Assembly: GCF_900115955.1 (NCBI RefSeq)
Contig: NZ_FOYL01000005.1
Coordinates: 62,001-126,000, forward strand
DNA length: 64,000 nt
Source: Lentzea waywayandensis
Lineage (GTDB): Bacteria; Actinomycetota; Actinomycetes; Mycobacteriales; Pseudonocardiaceae
Direction: 5' to 3'
Part shown: in pieces, positions 18,968 through 26,004 of the stretch
Layout: every line of letters begins with the position of its first letter
How positions within the stretch are numbered: the first letter of the stretch is position 1
Position numbers and translations under genes: made by a program
The notes under the pieces: model-generated
Databases searched by the model: none
Seen by the model: the letters and a program-made list of their open reading frames with translations, nothing else
What the model was told of the DNA's origin: nothing

Positions 18968-19206
18968 GCATCACCTCCCGGCTCCTTGAGAAGACGGTTT
19001 CACTTTACCGATCAGACAGTCACACATTTTGTACAAGCCGTGACGCGCCGTCGCTCTAACGTCCTCGTTGGCACCCAGCGGCGGGTTGACAGACCTCTCC
19101 CCGAACCGCAGGCGAGCAGCCTCACGTAGCTCTCCCTCGCTCGTCTGCGGCTGAGATGTCCCCACCGCTGGGTGCCGCCAATCGCCCGCAACCAGGAGCA
19201 CCGATC
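18968..19206. promoter_or_regulatory. Divergent intergenic region between XRE regulator and small-gene operon
   Basis: This 239-bp gap separates two genes transcribed outward, so it should contain both promoters. It includes an AT-richer tract around 19005-19035 (TTTACCGATCAGACAG ... TTTTGTAC). The sequence AGGAG at 19194-19198 lies 8 bases before ATG 19207 and is the ribosome site that fixes that start. I see no convincing long palindrome. Confidence 0.4.
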
Positions 19207-19419
19207 ATGGCGACGACGCTAGCCCGCGTGATTCCGTTGGTACGTAAAGCAGTGGCGCCACTTCGGCCCCTGCCCGAGCCGGCCGACCTGTACTGCCGCG
19301 TCGTGATCGCGTTGTTTCTCCACACGCCGCAGAAGGCCTCGGGGCTGTGCGAGGCCTGCGGCGAGGGGTGGCCGTGCGCCCAGCTGAAGCGGGCCTGTTT
19401 CCTGATCGAGGCGTTCTAA
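19207..19419 (+). CDS. Small Cys-rich actinobacterial protein
   Basis: 70 residues from ATG 19207, chosen because AGGAG lies 8 bases upstream; an upstream in-frame ATG at 19156 has no ribosome site. The tail CEACGEGWPCAQL is a recurring CxxCGxxWPC motif in actinobacterial mini-proteins and probably binds zinc. It begins the operon that runs toward the JmjC gene and is followed immediately by the resolvase-domain gene. Function unknown. Confidence 0.7.
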   Translation: MATTLARVIPLVRKAVAPLRPLPEPADLYCRVVIALFLHTPQKASGLCEACGEGWPCAQLKRACFLIEAF

Positions 19420-19782
19420 ATGATGGCAGTCACGGACGACGCGCTGGCGCAACTCCTCGCTGTCCCCCGCGTCGTATACGGCTACCTCCGTCCTGAAGCC
19501 TCTGACGCGCTTGAGATTGCCGCCTGGCACAAGGACATCGCGCATTTCTGCGGCGAGGCGGGCTACCAGCTCGCGGGCGTGTTCACCGACCGCGGCGTGC
19601 CGCACGACTGCGTCAAACGAGCGGGCCTGAGCGGCCTGCTCGATGTGCTCGCACTACCCGAGACGTACGGCCTGGTCGTGCCGAGCATTGAGCACCTGTC
19701 ACGCGACGACACGACGCTGAAGATCCTTGGTTTGCTCATCTCCAACACCAAGGCCCACATCATCGTCATGGATCGTGCCTGA
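19420..19782 (+). CDS. Stand-alone resolvase N-terminal domain protein
   Basis: 120 residues. The fold elements of a serine recombinase catalytic domain are recognisable (VVYGYLRPEASDALEIAAW, VFTDRGVPHD, GLVVPSIEHLSRD), but the nucleophile serine of the usual YxRxS motif is replaced in YGYLRPEA, and there is no DNA-binding domain. It is therefore unlikely to recombine DNA. It starts directly after the preceding stop and its TGA overlaps the next ATG. Such truncated, probably inactive domains occur in actinobacterial regulatory or RiPP-like operons; the role is unknown. Confidence 0.7.
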   Translation: MMAVTDDALAQLLAVPRVVYGYLRPEASDALEIAAWHKDIAHFCGEAGYQLAGVFTDRGVPHDCVKRAGLSGLLDVLALPETYGLVVPSIEHLSRDDTTLKILGLLISNTKAHIIVMDRA

Positions 19783-20081
19783 TGGACGGAACAACGCAAA
19801 TCGCCGTCGTTGTCCTCGGCCTGATCGGCGCGGGCGTCCTGTGGTGGGTGTTGGCCGACGTTCTGAAGGAACGGCGACGCGTGAGGGCTGAGGTCTGGGC
19901 GCTAAAGCATGTGTCACCAGACGCCAAAGCGCCCGCGTACCTGGCAGAAGACGACCATCCAACGCTGGTGCTGGCCGCCTGGCAGCTGGAAGAACCGCCC
20001 GAACTTGTGCGGCCCTACATGCGGGCTCGCGGCAACACCGAAAGTGTGCCGTCGTCGCATCGCCCCGGTAAGCGCACGTGA
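19782..20081 (+). CDS. Small single-pass membrane protein
   Basis: 99 residues. A hydrophobic helix (residues about 6-26, IAVVVLGLIGAGVLWWVLAD) is followed by a basic stop-transfer stretch (KERRRVR) and a cytosolic tail with DDHPTLVLAAWQLEEPPE. It overlaps the preceding gene by one base. No family recognised; it may anchor or export something made by this locus. Confidence 0.6.
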   Translation: MDGTTQIAVVVLGLIGAGVLWWVLADVLKERRRVRAEVWALKHVSPDAKAPAYLAEDDHPTLVLAAWQLEEPPELVRPYMRARGNTESVPSSHRPGKRT

Positions 20082-20137
20082 CAAGCCGCCCTCCTTGGAG
20101 GGATCTAGAAAACCAGTTATCCGAAGGGAGGTGACGT

Positions 20138-20257
20138 ATGGCCGCACCCGAAGAGTTGGTGCTCGGCGTCGAGCGGACGCCGATCGTCCAGGACCGCACG
20201 GAAGTGCAGTTGTCCGACGGCGCGCAGGGCGACTGGGGCGACACCCGTGACCCGTAA
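20138..20257 (+). CDS. 39-residue peptide, candidate RiPP precursor
   Basis: ATG 20138 is preceded by GAAGGGAGGTG (20123-20132... spacing 5), one of the best ribosome sites in the window. The product starts MAAPEELVLGVERTPIVQ and ends GDWGDTRDP: an acidic, leader-like first half (EELVLGVE) and a short Trp/Gly/Asp-rich tail. It is followed by a strong hairpin and then the JmjC oxygenase. Size, ribosome site and context suit a ribosomally made, post-translationally modified peptide. A regulatory or translational-coupling peptide is the alternative. Confidence 0.6.
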   Translation: MAAPEELVLGVERTPIVQDRTEVQLSDGAQGDWGDTRDP

Positions 20258-20290
20258 ACCGCCAGCTCACTAGTTCGCACTCGCAGTCCG

Positions 20291-20326
20291 GGAGGGACTC
20301 CGCTCTGCCCACAGCGGGGTCCCTCC
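20291..20326 (+). terminator. Strong hairpin between peptide and JmjC gene
   Basis: Arms GGAGGGACTCCGCT (20291-20304) and its complement (20313-20326) pair over 14 positions with one G-U wobble around an 8-nt loop. No U tract follows. Lying between a highly translated peptide and its downstream enzyme gene, it could act as a partial terminator or mRNA-stabilising element that keeps peptide transcript in excess. Confidence 0.7.
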
Positions 20327-20348
20327 TGCCAATTCGGAGGACTCTGTT

Positions 20349-21563
20349 ATGAACCGTCATCGATTGGTTGGCGCCATCGAGAAGGCGCTGTGTTGGGACG
20401 GCCCGTCAGAACTCGGCGACACGTTCGCCCGAGGCAAGCTCGCCGATCGCGACCTATGCGGGCGGCTGATGACCCCTACCCGTCTCCTTGATCTCATCAT
20501 GCGGCGCAGCCTCAGCGCCGCTCGTATCAGTTGCCTTCAAGACGGCGACTACGTGCACCCGCAGACATACCTGACCACGAAAGCGATGCGGCGCGCCGAG
20601 GCCGTTCAGATGGTGGACATGGAACGGCTCGGCATCCTCCTCAAGGAGGGTTGCACGCTGGTGCTAGACGGCGTGAACGCCTACGACGCGACGCTGGAAG
20701 TGGCCTGTCGGGCGTTGCAATGGTGGTCGCGCGAACTGGTGCAGGTGAACGCCTACCTCACCACCGGGAGCGCGGCAGGCTTCCAGATGCACTGGGACGA
20801 CCACGATGTCGTGATCGTGCAGGTGGCCGGGGAGAAGTCCTGGGAAGTGCGTGGCCTGTCGCGACCCGTACCGATGTATCGCGACGCGGTGCCGAACCCG
20901 ACGCCGACTGACGAGATCGTGTGGAAGGGCACGCTTCAAACCGGCGAGGTCATGCACATCCCGCGCGGCTACTGGCACCAGGCCACGCGGCAAGAACGCG
21001 GCGATGGGTTCAGCCTGCATCTGACGTTCGGGTTCCCCAAGCGCACCGGCGTGGACTACTTCACGTGGATTGCCGACGAGTCGCGTCAGGCCGAACTGAT
21101 GCGCCATGACGTAGACCGCTGGGGCACGGCCGGCTCGCGCAAAGAGCAACAGCTGGCCTTCACAGACATGGCGGTGCGACTGGCCGCCACTCACTCGCTG
21201 GACGACTTCCTGGCGGCGCGTGAGGACCAGTCGTCCAACGCTCGTCATGTCATCACCCACGGGCTGTTCGGGATGCCGCTCTCGGTCGTCTGCATGACCG
21301 AGTTTCCGCCGCGTATCGAACAGGACGGTGACCGCATCGTCGTGGCTGCCGCTACACGGCGCATCACCCTCGCCGCCAAGGCGTTGCCTACTGTTGAGCT
21401 CTTGACGTGCGGCAGGCCGGTCTTCGTCGACAAGGTGGCCGCGGCGACGGGCCTCGACGCGATGACTATCGCTGAGACGCTCATCCGCGAGGGCATCTGC
21501 GCCGAGGTCACGCCCGAGCTCGCAGCTGGATACGACGGCTTGCTTACCCCTGAAGCTCCTTGA
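20349..21563 (+). CDS. JmjC/cupin-4 domain oxygenase
   Basis: 404 residues; ATG 20349 follows GGAGG (20336-20340). The cupin core has the iron-binding HxD (HWDDHDVVIVQVAGEKSW) and the distal histidine in VMHIPRGYWHQATRQ, as in Fe(II)/2-oxoglutarate-dependent ribosomal-oxygenase-like hydroxylases. A C-terminal winged-helix-like region follows (VDKVAAATGLDAMTIAETLI). These enzymes hydroxylate Arg, His or Asp side chains in proteins or peptides. The small peptide encoded 91 bp upstream is the obvious candidate substrate, but this is inference. Confidence 0.85.
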   Translation: MNRHRLVGAIEKALCWDGPSELGDTFARGKLADRDLCGRLMTPTRLLDLIMRRSLSAARISCLQDGDYVHPQTYLTTKAMRRAEAVQMVDMERLGILLKEGCTLVLDGVNAYDATLEVACRALQWWSRELVQVNAYLTTGSAAGFQMHWDDHDVVIVQVAGEKSWEVRGLSRPVPMYRDAVPNPTPTDEIVWKGTLQTGEVMHIPRGYWHQATRQERGDGFSLHLTFGFPKRTGVDYFTWIADESRQAELMRHDVDRWGTAGSRKEQQLAFTDMAVRLAATHSLDDFLAAREDQSSNARHVITHGLFGMPLSVVCMTEFPPRIEQDGDRIVVAAATRRITLAAKALPTVELLTCGRPVFVDKVAAATGLDAMTIAETLIREGICAEVTPELAAGYDGLLTPEAP

Positions 21564-22371
21564 CCAGCCCTGCCGCGTGAGCCTCGGCTGGTTTGAGCAA
21601 CGGCCCGGCGTAGCCGGCGGGGGCGGCCATGATCTCAGCACAGTGGTAGAGGCGTGCCAGTTTGCCGGTGGGGCTGTCAAGGTCGGCCTGGCACGCACGG
21701 TAGACGCGGTCCGCCAACTCGGGCACCGCAAGCGACGCACTCCACAGCGCCGAAGCATCGAAGCCGCGGGGCGCCATACCCCAGTCCTCCCAGTCGAGGA
21801 AGTAGCAGTTCGGGGCGGTCAGGTTGCCCCAGGCGAGATCTGCATGAGCCACCCGCCACTCCCCGATGTGGGAGTCCAATTCAGGGAAGACCTGGTGGAT
21901 GGTGGCGCTGAATCGCCTTTGCGTAATGGGTTGCAGGTGCGGGGTGGCCGTCCGGGTCGTGGTGTGCGCGGCCAGCGTCGTCATTGAGGCGCTAAAGGTC
22001 GACCACCACGATTCGGACAGGTCCGGCGCGGCGGTGAGAGTGCCACCGAGCTTCACAGCCTGGTCCGAAACACACTCGGTTTCGTCTGCTCGCCACATCA
22101 CACCGCGTTCGTGGTCGATCCAGGAAACTCCTTGGTACCAGGAAGGCATAGCGACGCCAGTCAGCATCGCCGCGCATTCAATGCCCCAGCCTTGACCGTC
22201 GACGCGGTCGAGACTTCGGACCTCAATGCGCACCCACGTACCACGGCCTGCACGGAAGCCCAACGAGCGCCGTTTTCGCACTTCGGTGTCTATGTCGAAG
22301 CTGGTCTGCAATGCCGCCTGCGCGCGGGCAATGATGTCATCGCACGAGACTTTACGAAGATCGAGGGACAT
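21544..22371 (-). CDS. Aminoglycoside phosphotransferase-like kinase
   Basis: 275 residues. The catalytic loop VAHADLAWGNLT (HxDxxxxN form) and metal-binding YFLDWEDWGMAPRGFD are those of the APH/choline kinase fold. The N-terminal lobe is poorly conserved. It converges on the JmjC gene and overlaps its last 20 bp. APH-fold enzymes of this type are often found beside XRE regulators in actinomycetes; substrates include small molecules and peptides. No sign of a resistance role. Confidence 0.8.
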   Translation of the reverse strand: MSLDLRKVSCDDIIARAQAALQTSFDIDTEVRKRRSLGFRAGRGTWVRIEVRSLDRVDGQGWGIECAAMLTGVAMPSWYQGVSWIDHERGVMWRADETECVSDQAVKLGGTLTAAPDLSESWWSTFSASMTTLAAHTTTRTATPHLQPITQRRFSATIHQVFPELDSHIGEWRVAHADLAWGNLTAPNCYFLDWEDWGMAPRGFDASALWSASLAVPELADRVYRACQADLDSPTGKLARLYHCAEIMAAPAGYAGPLLKPAEAHAAGLVKELQG

Positions 22372-22715
22372 ACAGACTAATATAGCGCACGTCGAAGCAA
22401 ACTAGACACATCCCGCAATTGGAGAATGAATCCACCTACGACTCGAACCGCCGACACCATCACCTGCATGAGTGACGCACGGGCACCACCAGTCAGGTTG
22501 TCCGCAGAGGCCGTCGCGCGATCGACCTGCAGTCACCAACGCGCAGTTGCTACCGAATCGGCCGACGATTGCACCGAACGCCCACTCATAGATAAAAGCA
22601 GACGTTCGATATCCCTCCGGTGTCGTCCCACAGTTTGTTCCGCCCATAAGACCTACAGGTGGACGGACTTTTCGACTGTTTGACTTGACGGTTGGCAAGC
22701 TTGATCTTGAGTTCG
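22372..22715. other. Intergenic stretch without a recognisable gene
   Basis: 344 bp between the phosphotransferase start and the relaxase stop. It is locally AT-richer at 22375-22400, as expected for the phosphotransferase promoter on the minus strand. I find no coding frame with a ribosome site and no convincing repeat. Confidence 0.5.
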
Positions 22716-24272
22716 TCAGCGCGAGCGACCGCTCGTCGGGAAAGCTGACTGACGGCTTGAGTGCACTCCTGCCGACGGTCTTTTGGTCAGCTCTCGACGC
22801 AGGTTTGTTGCAGCCTTTGGCGGCGCGAGAGCTGATGATTCCATGCGGTTTGCCCGCACAGGCACTATCTGATCGAGCACACCGTGGGTGGCCCACGCGT
22901 GCCGAGCCGCGACGTGGCGCTGGTGCGCCTCGTGCCAGGCCGCAATCTCGGCGACGAGCGCTGCCACCGCTATCAAGAGCGCGATGAACTGGCCGGGCGT
23001 GGCCCGTTGGCGTGCTGGATTACGCATACCTGCTCTGATCAGTTGGTTGGCAGCCGTACGCAGATCGCGCGACACCGCCGCCCACCGCCGCGGCAGGATC
23101 TTCTCGGGTACGCGGCCGGCACGCGCGTATGTCTCCCATGCGTCGACCAGCAGTGACACTCGATCCACATCAGCGACAACGACGAGAGCCAACAGCATGT
23201 CGCCTGTCGCATGAGCGATGCCCTGCATAGCCTCCTGTCCGAACTCGGTCTTGTTCAATGGTCCGCGGTGCCGCATTCGCTCACATGCAGGCAGAACAAC
23301 CTCATCGACGATCCCCTGTACCGAGGCAGGAACGGTCGTCTCCACCGATTTCCACCGGCTCATGAGCTTCGAGTAAGTGAGATCCGGACCGAGCTTGCCT
23401 CCGGCGAAGTACAGCGGATCACCCGACGCGGTGCGGCACGCCTGGTCGGAGGCGTCCGTGACCGAATAGCCGAGGATCCGGCCGTGGTGACCTTGACGGA
23501 CGCATACCGTCGCATTGGCCAACGCCAGGTACTCCACGAACTCGCCCCAGTTCCGCGCGGCAGCAGCGGCGCTGGAGACCTGGCGACGCAGCTTGTTGCG
23601 AACCGCGACGTCCGTCCGCCTCTGGCCAGCGGCATGGAGCCTGGACGCCTTCTCGATCTCAGCGCGAGTTGGACGAGGTGTCGCCGTCCGGTCTGCGGCG
23701 CCGGTGCTTGTAAGGCGATACCGCTCCTCGGCCGCGTTGCACGCCTCCTTCACTCGCCGGAAGTCGTAGTTGCGATGCGGGTGCACGAGCTCGCCGGTGT
23801 CTTGTCGAACCAGCACCGCGGCGATGTGCACGTGGTCAGGCGCGTGACGGATCGCGACCCATCGGCAGCCGCCAGGATCATCGCGCTCGGCGATCCCAGT
23901 GCGGTGCAGCACGTCCGCCACAACCTCGGCCCATTGCTCATCCGTCAGCAGCGGGTCGTCAGGATGGTTGCGCAACGAGCACTGCCACACAGGGCCTTTC
24001 GGGACCCGGCTGACAGTGCCTGACCAGTCGTCCTCACGCGGACGGCACTTCGGTACGCCAGCGAGCGCTGCAGGTGCCCGAAGAGCTGCGACCAAGGCGC
24101 CGATGTCGAATCGATCGTGTCCGAGTTGCTCGGGCTGGTGCGCCTCGGGACGACCGTCCCACGTCGCGAAGACGTGCTGATCCGTGTGCGCTGACTGCTC
24201 GGTGCTTCCTGGTCCCATCAAGTAGCGGATGAGGCCATAGACGTTCCAGCCGCGCGTCACCTTTCCGATCAT
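22716..24272 (-). CDS. MobA/VirD2-type relaxase
   Basis: 518 residues. The N-terminal relaxase domain opens MIGKVTRGWNVYGLIRYLMG, typical of the actinobacterial MobA/VirD2 group, and contains the histidine triad motif HAPDHVHIAAVLVR (near residue 146) that holds the metal for nicking at oriT. A helical region and a hydrophobic segment (ALLIAVAALVAEIAAW) follow. Its ATG overlaps the stop of the MobC-like gene. Presence of a relaxase without visible type IV secretion or FtsK genes indicates a mobilisable rather than self-transmissible element. Confidence 0.9.
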   Translation of the reverse strand: MIGKVTRGWNVYGLIRYLMGPGSTEQSAHTDQHVFATWDGRPEAHQPEQLGHDRFDIGALVAALRAPAALAGVPKCRPREDDWSGTVSRVPKGPVWQCSLRNHPDDPLLTDEQWAEVVADVLHRTGIAERDDPGGCRWVAIRHAPDHVHIAAVLVRQDTGELVHPHRNYDFRRVKEACNAAEERYRLTSTGAADRTATPRPTRAEIEKASRLHAAGQRRTDVAVRNKLRRQVSSAAAAARNWGEFVEYLALANATVCVRQGHHGRILGYSVTDASDQACRTASGDPLYFAGGKLGPDLTYSKLMSRWKSVETTVPASVQGIVDEVVLPACERMRHRGPLNKTEFGQEAMQGIAHATGDMLLALVVVADVDRVSLLVDAWETYARAGRVPEKILPRRWAAVSRDLRTAANQLIRAGMRNPARQRATPGQFIALLIAVAALVAEIAAWHEAHQRHVAARHAWATHGVLDQIVPVRANRMESSALAPPKAATNLRRELTKRPSAGVHSSRQSAFPTSGRSR

Positions 24273-24715
24273 GTCGACTCGAAGCGGTCGACGATGCGTG
24301 CCAGGAGTGCATCGACTGCGGACAGGCGCTCATCCAGTTGAGCCACGATTCGATCGATGTTCGCGATGACGCGAGACGAAGCGAGGCCGACCTCGCCGGT
24401 CGTGTTCGCCGCAGCCGCCAACTGGTTCAGGTTGTTGCCGTGCAGGACGCTCGCGCGACGCAGCTGCTGAAGCTCCGTCTGCACCTGCATCAGCTGCTGC
24501 CCGATCTCCTTCGCGGCTACTCGCCGCGGGTTGTTGTCAGCGAGTGCCGCTTCAACGGCTGCCTTTGCGATCCACGCACCGACTTGGAGCTGTGCTCGCG
24601 CTGCGGCTGAAACGACTGCACTCATCTCGGGCACGTTGAAGCGTGCTGTCTTCGCGATGTCACGCTTCTGCAGAGCGTGCGGTCGGTATCCCCCGGTACT
24701 TCCGTTACGCGCCAT
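24269..24715 (-). CDS. MobC-like relaxosome accessory protein
   Basis: 148 residues from ATG 24715, preceded by a GGGGGG purine run; the frame is open further upstream without a better start. A short basic N-terminus is followed by FNVPEMSAVVSAAARAQLQVGAWI, like the ribbon-helix-helix region of MobC proteins, then a coiled-coil-like helix (LMQVQTELQQLRRAS...NNLNQLAAAAN), the bacterial mobilisation signature. It overlaps the relaxase start by 4 bp, the usual mobC-mobA order. Confidence 0.8.
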   Translation of the reverse strand: MARNGSTGGYRPHALQKRDIAKTARFNVPEMSAVVSAAARAQLQVGAWIAKAAVEAALADNNPRRVAAKEIGQQLMQVQTELQQLRRASVLHGNNLNQLAAAANTTGEVGLASSRVIANIDRIVAQLDERLSAVDALLARIVDRFEST

Positions 24716-24819
24716 GCCATCCCCCCGGACGAGCCAAGCTTGGCGGCCTCCGGCCAGCAAGGCCAAAGGCTGCTTTTCGTCTACCTTGCTCCTGTCGCCA
24801 CTCCTGCTGGGAGCGGCGA

Positions 24820-24849
24820 GGTGCCGGTGTCACAACGCGCACCGGCACC
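24820..24849. repeat. 10-bp inverted repeat, candidate oriT element
   Basis: GGTGCCGGTG (24820-24829) and its exact complement (24840-24849) are separated by 10 bases, 105 bp upstream of the MobC-like gene. oriT sites usually lie just upstream of mobC and carry such a repeat next to the nick. A terminator for the excisionase-like gene is possible. The rest of 24716-25016 holds no gene I can support. Confidence 0.35.
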
Positions 24850-25016
24850 CCGAAAATCAAGCCGGTCAACGACATCCGCCGCGCGGACTTGAGTCATCGC
24901 CGGTCGACAAGATCGCGGCAATCCTCAGCCGCTGCCGCGCGCTGAACGGCGGCGCGCTGCGCACGATCTCTTCGACGTAGTCGTCGATATGGCGGACGGG
25001 TTTTCCGCGTGTCCTT

Positions 25017-25223
25017 CTACTGCGGGTCACGGGTCACCCCCGCTACCCGATGGGCCGCCGCGAACGCGTCGAGGTCGTCGACGGCGACCCGCACGAGCCG
25101 TCCAAGACGGATGTGCGGAAGCTTGCCGGCCCTGATCGCCCGGCGGATTGTGACCTCGGAGACGGACAGATGTGCGGCCGCCTCCGACACAGGGAGGTAA
25201 GCAGGTGGAGTCTTGTCTGCCAC
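25017..25223 (-). CDS. Excisionase-like helix-turn-helix protein
   Basis: 68 residues from a GTG. The sequence YLPVSEAAAHLSVSEVTIRRAIRAGKLPHIRLGRLVRV is the winged helix of the AlpA/Xis (HTH_17) family. Located in the same module as a serine integrase and relaxase, it is a good candidate for the recombination directionality factor or a regulator of excision. GTG/ATG choice is uncertain by a few residues only. Confidence 0.85.
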   Translation of the reverse strand: MADKTPPAYLPVSEAAAHLSVSEVTIRRAIRAGKLPHIRLGRLVRVAVDDLDAFAAAHRVAGVTRDPQ

Positions 25224-25260
25224 GGTGTGGCCCTTCCTGAACAGGAAGGCCAGCGACGCG

Positions 25261-25986
25261 CTATGCGGCTACAGCGTTCCCCCGAACGCACACAGCCCAT
25301 CCCAGCCCTCGCTGCAACGAGCTGCGAGGGACGCGGCGTCCTGGAGCACGGGCAACGCGCGGCCCGGTGACGACAAGTCGACCTGGTGGACGCGCTCGAC
25401 GCGCGGGTGGCGCGTTCTGCAACGGCTCGGTGGCCGGCGGCGCGACGAACTCACCGGCGAGGAGGTCAAGCAGCCACAGCAGGACCGACACAGGAAACTT
25501 CTGTTCGGCAGCCCTGGACAGCAACACCAAGAGCCGGATGAGTCGCATCGCAGCGTCGACCTCAAGCGCGATCGTTGGTCGATCCACGGACTTCACACCA
25601 AGGCCGTACGCACGGCCAAAGTCACGGCTTACGGACCGCTTGAACGGGTCATGTTCGCTGAGGATCATCAGTTCTTGGTGAACCGTGAACGGAAGATCCA
25701 TCACCTTCGCCAGCAGCCTGAGCCGCTTCGGATGACTCGCGGAAACCCGCGTGTTCGCCGCGTCGATTCGGTCGGCGAAGGCCTCGAAGCCCCCGACCAG
25801 ACCGCGAGGCAACGCCGTTTCGATGGCCTGCATCTCTTCAGGTGGAAGGGACTTACGCAGCTCGCGAACGAGGTGCACTCGTCGATGGATCTCTCGAGCG
25901 GAGTAGCACTCGGCACGGGCTGCGGGCGCGGTCACCTGACGCACCACTGCGTCCCGCCGCGCTTCTGAGCTCCCCCGAGTACTCAT
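25261..25986 (-). CDS. Mobile-element protein of unknown function
   Basis: 241 residues, no family recognised. The first 170 residues are helical and charged (EIHRRVHLVRELRKSLPPEE; HPKRLRLLAKVMDLPFTVHQELM) and the C-terminus is Pro/Arg-rich. It lies between the excisionase-like gene and the integrase on the same strand. Position suggests a replication, copy-control or regulatory protein of the element. Confidence 0.55.
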   Translation of the reverse strand: MSTRGSSEARRDAVVRQVTAPAARAECYSAREIHRRVHLVRELRKSLPPEEMQAIETALPRGLVGGFEAFADRIDAANTRVSASHPKRLRLLAKVMDLPFTVHQELMILSEHDPFKRSVSRDFGRAYGLGVKSVDRPTIALEVDAAMRLIRLLVLLSRAAEQKFPVSVLLWLLDLLAGEFVAPPATEPLQNAPPARRARPPGRLVVTGPRVARAPGRRVPRSSLQRGLGWAVCVRGNAVAA

Positions 25987-26004
25987 GTGACCACAGTAGA
26001 CAGC

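Noticed and set aside
19156..19419. Longer start for the Cys-rich small protein
   Set aside because: The ATG at 19156 lacks a ribosome site, while AGGAG precedes ATG 19207.
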